From an uncultured Prevotellaceae bacterium (GTDB lineage Bacteria; Bacteroidota; Bacteroidia; Bacteroidales; Bacteroidaceae), in contig CALZJL010000033.1 of the NCBI GenBank assembly GCA_945787625.1, positions 1-9,205 of the forward strand: a stretch of 9,205 bases of DNA. The letters run 5' to 3'. A program made the translations under genes and the position numbers. Numbering within the stretch: position 1 is the stretch's first letter; each line of letters starts with the position of its first letter. Under the pieces are notes generated by a model. That model did not search any database. It saw only the letters and a list, made by a program, of their open reading frames with translations, and was not told the origin of the DNA. Positions 6,768 through 9,205 of this stretch are shown here, in pieces.

Positions 6768-8014
6768 GATTGTTGAATACTTGCATTAGTGCTTGTTACG
6801 TCAAATCCTATGGCTCTGACCGCATTCGTCACCTCATGCAGGTCTATGCCGTGTCCGATAATGGTGGTGCGTCCACTTTGTAGGTCAACGATGACTTGCT
6901 CCACTCCGCCACACGCGCTGATGACCTTCTCGACGTTGGCGCGGCAATGGTTGCAGTTCATGCCCCGTACAACTATTTCATGCCCGTGGTCATGAGAGTG
7001 GCAGGTGCATGTCGTGCCGTGGTGGCTGAAGTGAAGCCGTAGGGCATTGAGCAATAGTATGACGAGTAGACCCGTACTGAGCCATTGATACCATGAGGCA
7101 TGGTGGCACGATGCCTGATGTATGGCATTCATTCCGATGCCAAAGTCTATGCCCAGACCGAAGCCCATATCAATTCCTACGCCAAACAAGATAGCCCCCA
7201 GAGTGATGCTCGCCAGGTAAAGCGCGAGAGTCTTGCGACCGAGCACCTTGTTAACAACCAGAATACTCGCCATATTGCACGCAGGACCCGCCATCAGCAA
7301 AACAAAAGCAGCCCCTGGAGTAATTCCCTTGAGCATCAAAGCAGCAGCGATGGGTATGCTGCCCGTAGCACATAGATACATCGGAATGCTGATGGCCAGT
7401 ACCAGAAGCATCGAAGCGAGGGTGTTGCCTTCGAACGTAGCAAACCACTCGTCAGGTACGCACACCGTGACAAGCCCCGCGATGACCAGTCCCACTACGA
7501 GCCATTTGCCGATATCTTCCATCATCTCGACAAACCCAAAGCGTAGAGCGTCAATGAGCCTATGCCTCCACCCCATGCCTGTATCACCACCCATTACATT
7601 ACCCACAGGCGAAACGCCAGCGTCACCATCAGACGCATTGACCAGCATGCCGCCTACCACTGCAGTCACGAGCGCAGCCACAGGGCGGATAATAGCGAAG
7701 GGCAGCCCCATGAGCGAATACGTAGCAAAGATACTATCCACACCCGTCTGCGGCGTAGCTATCAGAAAAGACACCACAGCTCCTCTCGAAGCCCCCTGCT
7801 TGCGCAGAGACATAGCCGTAGGAATTACACCACACGAACACAAAGGCAAAGGTACCCCTATCAAAGCAGAGTTGACGACACTACGCCAGCTACGTTTGCC
7901 CAAATACCTCGCATATCCTCCCCTGGGAGAAAAGGCATGCATTAGACCAGCTATGAGGAAGCCCAAAAGCAAATAGGGCGACATTTCGTTTACGAGAGTC
8001 AGGATTTCATTCAT
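6764..8014 (-). CDS. ArsP/SO_0444-type metal permease with C-terminal HMA domain
   Basis: A 416-residue protein. Residues 1-325 are a permease of the DUF318/ArsP_1 type with two related halves. The first carries P-L-C-S-C-G-V-I-P (57-65) and a K-Q-G-A-S-x-G-A (72-79) stretch; the second carries C-A-T-G-S-I-P-I-A (215-223), K-G-I-T-P-G-A-A (229-236) and A-G-P-A-C-N (242-247). A His/Cys-rich linker follows (328-345: H328, H331, H332, C336, C338, H339, H341, H343, H345), then an HMA domain (about 346-406) with the metal-binding motif GMNCNHC (351-357). This build matches what is known as the SO_0444 family Cu/Zn efflux transporter. It is the first gene of the operon and probably exports metal from cytoplasm to periplasm, feeding the RND system. 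ArsP proteins in other bacteria export organoarsenicals, which is an alternative. The ATG at 8012-8014 sits about 20 nt after a promoter-like element. Confidence 0.88.
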   Translation of the reverse strand: MNEILTLVNEMSPYLLLGFLIAGLMHAFSPRGGYARYLGKRSWRSVVNSALIGVPLPLCSCGVIPTAMSLRKQGASRGAVVSFLIATPQTGVDSIFATYSLMGLPFAIIRPVAALVTAVVGGMLVNASDGDAGVSPVGNVMGGDTGMGWRHRLIDALRFGFVEMMEDIGKWLVVGLVIAGLVTVCVPDEWFATFEGNTLASMLLVLAISIPMYLCATGSIPIAAALMLKGITPGAAFVLLMAGPACNMASILVVNKVLGRKTLALYLASITLGAILFGVGIDMGFGLGIDFGIGMNAIHQASCHHASWYQWLSTGLLVILLLNALRLHFSHHGTTCTCHSHDHGHEIVVRGMNCNHCRANVEKVISACGGVEQVIVDLQSGRTTIIGHGIDLHEVTNAVRAIGFDVTSTNASIQQS

Positions 8015-8034
8015 AAAAATACACTATTTGTGCG

Positions 8035-8042
8035 CAAAGTTA
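8035..8042 (-). promoter_or_regulatory. Candidate Bacteroidetes -7 promoter element for the metal operon
   Basis: Read on the minus strand, this is TAACTTTG, an exact match to the Bacteroidetes -7 consensus TAnnTTTG. It lies 20 bases before the permease ATG, so the transcript would begin very close to the start codon with a leader of roughly 15 nt. No clear TTG -33 element is found at the usual spacing upstream, which may mean a weak or activator-dependent promoter. The call rests on one short motif and its position. Confidence 0.5.
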
Positions 8043-8270
8043 CGGAAAATTATTTAAAAATACGCCCACGACTCATACTCTCATATCGATTTTCACTTAA
8101 TTTACACTTTCCTTTAAGGTTCATGAAGAACTACCGCACACCTTGCACTCAAAATCATTCCACCATATCACCCGTTTTCAGACGCTGCAGCCCTTGTGTG
8201 CTCTCATACAGACTGATTCGAGAAGAGAAAAGTTGCGAGGTCAAAAAAATCATTAATTAATGTATTGAAT

Positions 8271-8302
8271 TTTGGATTTCATCAGTCTTTTCCTTACCTT
8301 TA
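8271..8302 (+). promoter_or_regulatory. Candidate Bacteroidetes promoter of manC
   Basis: TTTG at 8271-8274 is followed, after 20 bases, by TACCTTTA at 8295-8302. This agrees with the Bacteroidetes pattern of a TTTG -33 element and a TAnnTTTG -7 element, except for the last base. Transcription would start near 8308, leaving a leader of about 30 nt before the manC ATG at 8337. A 12-bp palindrome lies immediately upstream (8251-8262). Confidence 0.55.
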
Positions 8303-8336
8303 CACTACACAAAGGATAAAATGCACTCTTAGAGAC

Positions 8337-9205
8337 ATGACCGAAGTACGCAATCACAATTATTGCCTGATACTCGCAGGCGGAGTAGGGAGTCGTTTGT
8401 GGCCAGTGAGTACGGAGAGCAAGCCCAAGCAGTTTCTCGACCTGCTCGGTACGGGGCGCACCCTGTTGCAGATGACCTACGACCGGGTCTCATCATTCGT
8501 TCCCACGGACAACATCTTTATCAGCACCAACGTGCAGTATTTGGACCTGGTATATGAGCAGCTCCCTGATGTTGACGACTATCATATCCTTGAAGAGCCC
8601 CTCAGGCGCGGCTCGCTTGCCTCAGTGGTGTGGGGCATGGTTTTCATGATGCACATCGATGCCGAAGCAGCAGTTTTGGTGACCCCATGCGACCAAATGA
8701 TCGTAGGTGAAGAAGTCTTCAAACGTGAGATGCTCGAGGGCCTCTCATACGTGTCACGTCACGACAACCTCGTAGTCGTCGGAGTCAAGCCCACACGCCC
8801 CGAGACTGGCTACGGCTATATTCAAAAAGGAGTAGCCACAGAAGACACACGAGGAGTATATAGGCTAAAGACATTTACCGAAAAGCCAGCCCTTGCTTTC
8901 GCGCGTCTCTTCGTAGACGAAGGAGATTTCCTTTGGAATACAGGTCTGCATCTCTTCAAGGCCAGATACTTTCTACAGCAGATATACGACCTACTACCCG
9001 AATATCAAATAGCCATACCGCGACTCATGGCAGACGCAGAGTGCGACGACGTCAAACTCGCCCCCGACGTCTTCATGATGTTGCCCCGACTGGGACTCGA
9101 CGGAGGCGTGCTCGAGCGTAGCTCCAACGTATGCGTGCTTGAGAGTACCTTCGGTTGGAGCGATTTGGGCACATGGGGCTCGCTTCACGAAGACGGACAG
9201 CAAGA
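8337..9205 (+). CDS. manC: Mannose-1-phosphate guanylyltransferase (GDP-mannose pyrophosphorylase), partial
   Basis: The frame starts at ATG 8337-8339 and stays open to the window edge, giving 289 residues without a stop. The enzyme joins mannose-1-phosphate and GTP to make GDP-mannose, the precursor of mannose and fucose units in surface glycans. Motifs seen are the nucleotide loop LAGGVGSRLWPVS (13-25) with K-P-K-Q-F (29-33), T-P-C-D-Q (116-120, with D119 as the expected metal-binding Asp), G-V-K-P-T-R-P-E-T-G-Y-G-Y (149-161), F-T-E-K-P (180-184), F-L-W-N-T-G (198-203) and FGWSDLGTWGSL (272-283). The usual E-P-x-x-R-N-T-A-P stretch reads EEPLRRGSLASVV here (86-98), a noticeable departure. 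The remaining C-terminal part lies outside the window. It is transcribed divergently from the metal operon. An AAAGGA run at 8311-8316 lies 20 nt before the start, too far for a normal ribosome site. Confidence 0.9.
   Translation, partial: MTEVRNHNYCLILAGGVGSRLWPVSTESKPKQFLDLLGTGRTLLQMTYDRVSSFVPTDNIFISTNVQYLDLVYEQLPDVDDYHILEEPLRRGSLASVVWGMVFMMHIDAEAAVLVTPCDQMIVGEEVFKREMLEGLSYVSRHDNLVVVGVKPTRPETGYGYIQKGVATEDTRGVYRLKTFTEKPALAFARLFVDEGDFLWNTGLHLFKARYFLQQIYDLLPEYQIAIPRLMADAECDDVKLAPDVFMMLPRLGLDGGVLERSSNVCVLESTFGWSDLGTWGSLHEDGQQ

Larger units (their letters stand above)
8015..8336. other. Divergent intergenic region between the metal operon and manC
   Basis: This 322-bp stretch separates the two divergent transcription units. 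I see no supportable gene in it: a 76-codon open frame on the plus strand (8030-8260) has no recognisable domain, and its start overlaps the minus-strand promoter-like element. It looks more A+T-rich than the flanking genes. It holds a minus-strand TAnnTTTG element near 8035-8042, an imperfect dyad at 8027-8038, a perfect 12-bp palindrome at 8251-8262 and a plus-strand promoter-like pair at 8271-8302. I found no tRNA, no clear riboswitch-like fold and no strong intrinsic terminator by eye. Confidence 0.6.

Noticed and set aside
7233..7976. 247-codon open frame on the plus strand
   Set aside because: It is antisense to the permease, whose motifs (CSCGVIP, GMNCNHC) are unmistakable; the shadow frame has a Ser/Thr/Pro-rich composition and no recognisable domain.
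8030..8260. 76-codon open frame in the intergenic region
   Set aside because: No domain, no ribosome site, odd Arg/Ser/Cys-rich composition, and its start overlaps the minus-strand promoter-like element; treated as noise.

Overview
The window looks like a chromosomal piece of a Bacteroidales bacterium, possibly a Porphyromonas or Tannerella relative; the genus is a guess. The reasons are the family make-up, promoter-like elements of the Bacteroidetes type (TAnnTTTG, one paired with an upstream TTTG), start codons with little or no Shine-Dalgarno sequence, and a base composition that looks close to half G+C by eye.

Layout. Positions 1-321 (+) hold the C-terminal end of a Wzx/MurJ-type polysaccharide flippase. 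Positions 323-8014 (-) are filled by one tightly packed six-gene run, read right to left: a metal permease of the ArsP/SO_0444 type with a C-terminal heavy-metal-associated (HMA) domain (8014-6764), a His-rich lipoprotein adaptor (6767-5589), a heavy-metal RND pump (5568-2491), a TolC-like outer-membrane channel (2516-1347), lrgA (1350-1012) and lrgB (1015-323). Positions 8015-8336 are a divergent intergenic region with a candidate promoter on each side. From 8337 to the window end (+) runs a mannose-1-phosphate guanylyltransferase that is cut by the window edge.

How the genes work together. The permease probably moves a metal ion out of the cytoplasm. The adaptor, RND pump and outer-membrane channel form the classical tripartite machine that takes metal from the periplasm to the outside. 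His/Cys-rich segments in the permease linker and at both ends of the adaptor fit metal capture at each step. Three of the five gene junctions are ATGA stop/start overlaps, one is a 26-nt overlap and one is a 20-nt gap, so co-transcription and translational coupling are very likely. No metal-sensing regulator is in the window.

The most unusual point is that lrgAB, a two-part membrane system known as a holin-like regulator of autolysis and, in some bacteria, as a pyruvate transporter, is fused by ATGA overlap to the end of the metal-efflux operon. The pump is also hard to place by substrate: it lacks the three-methionine copper site of CusA, yet its membrane-segment-4 motif is not the CzcA type either. 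The cassette lies on the opposite strand between two surface-glycan genes.
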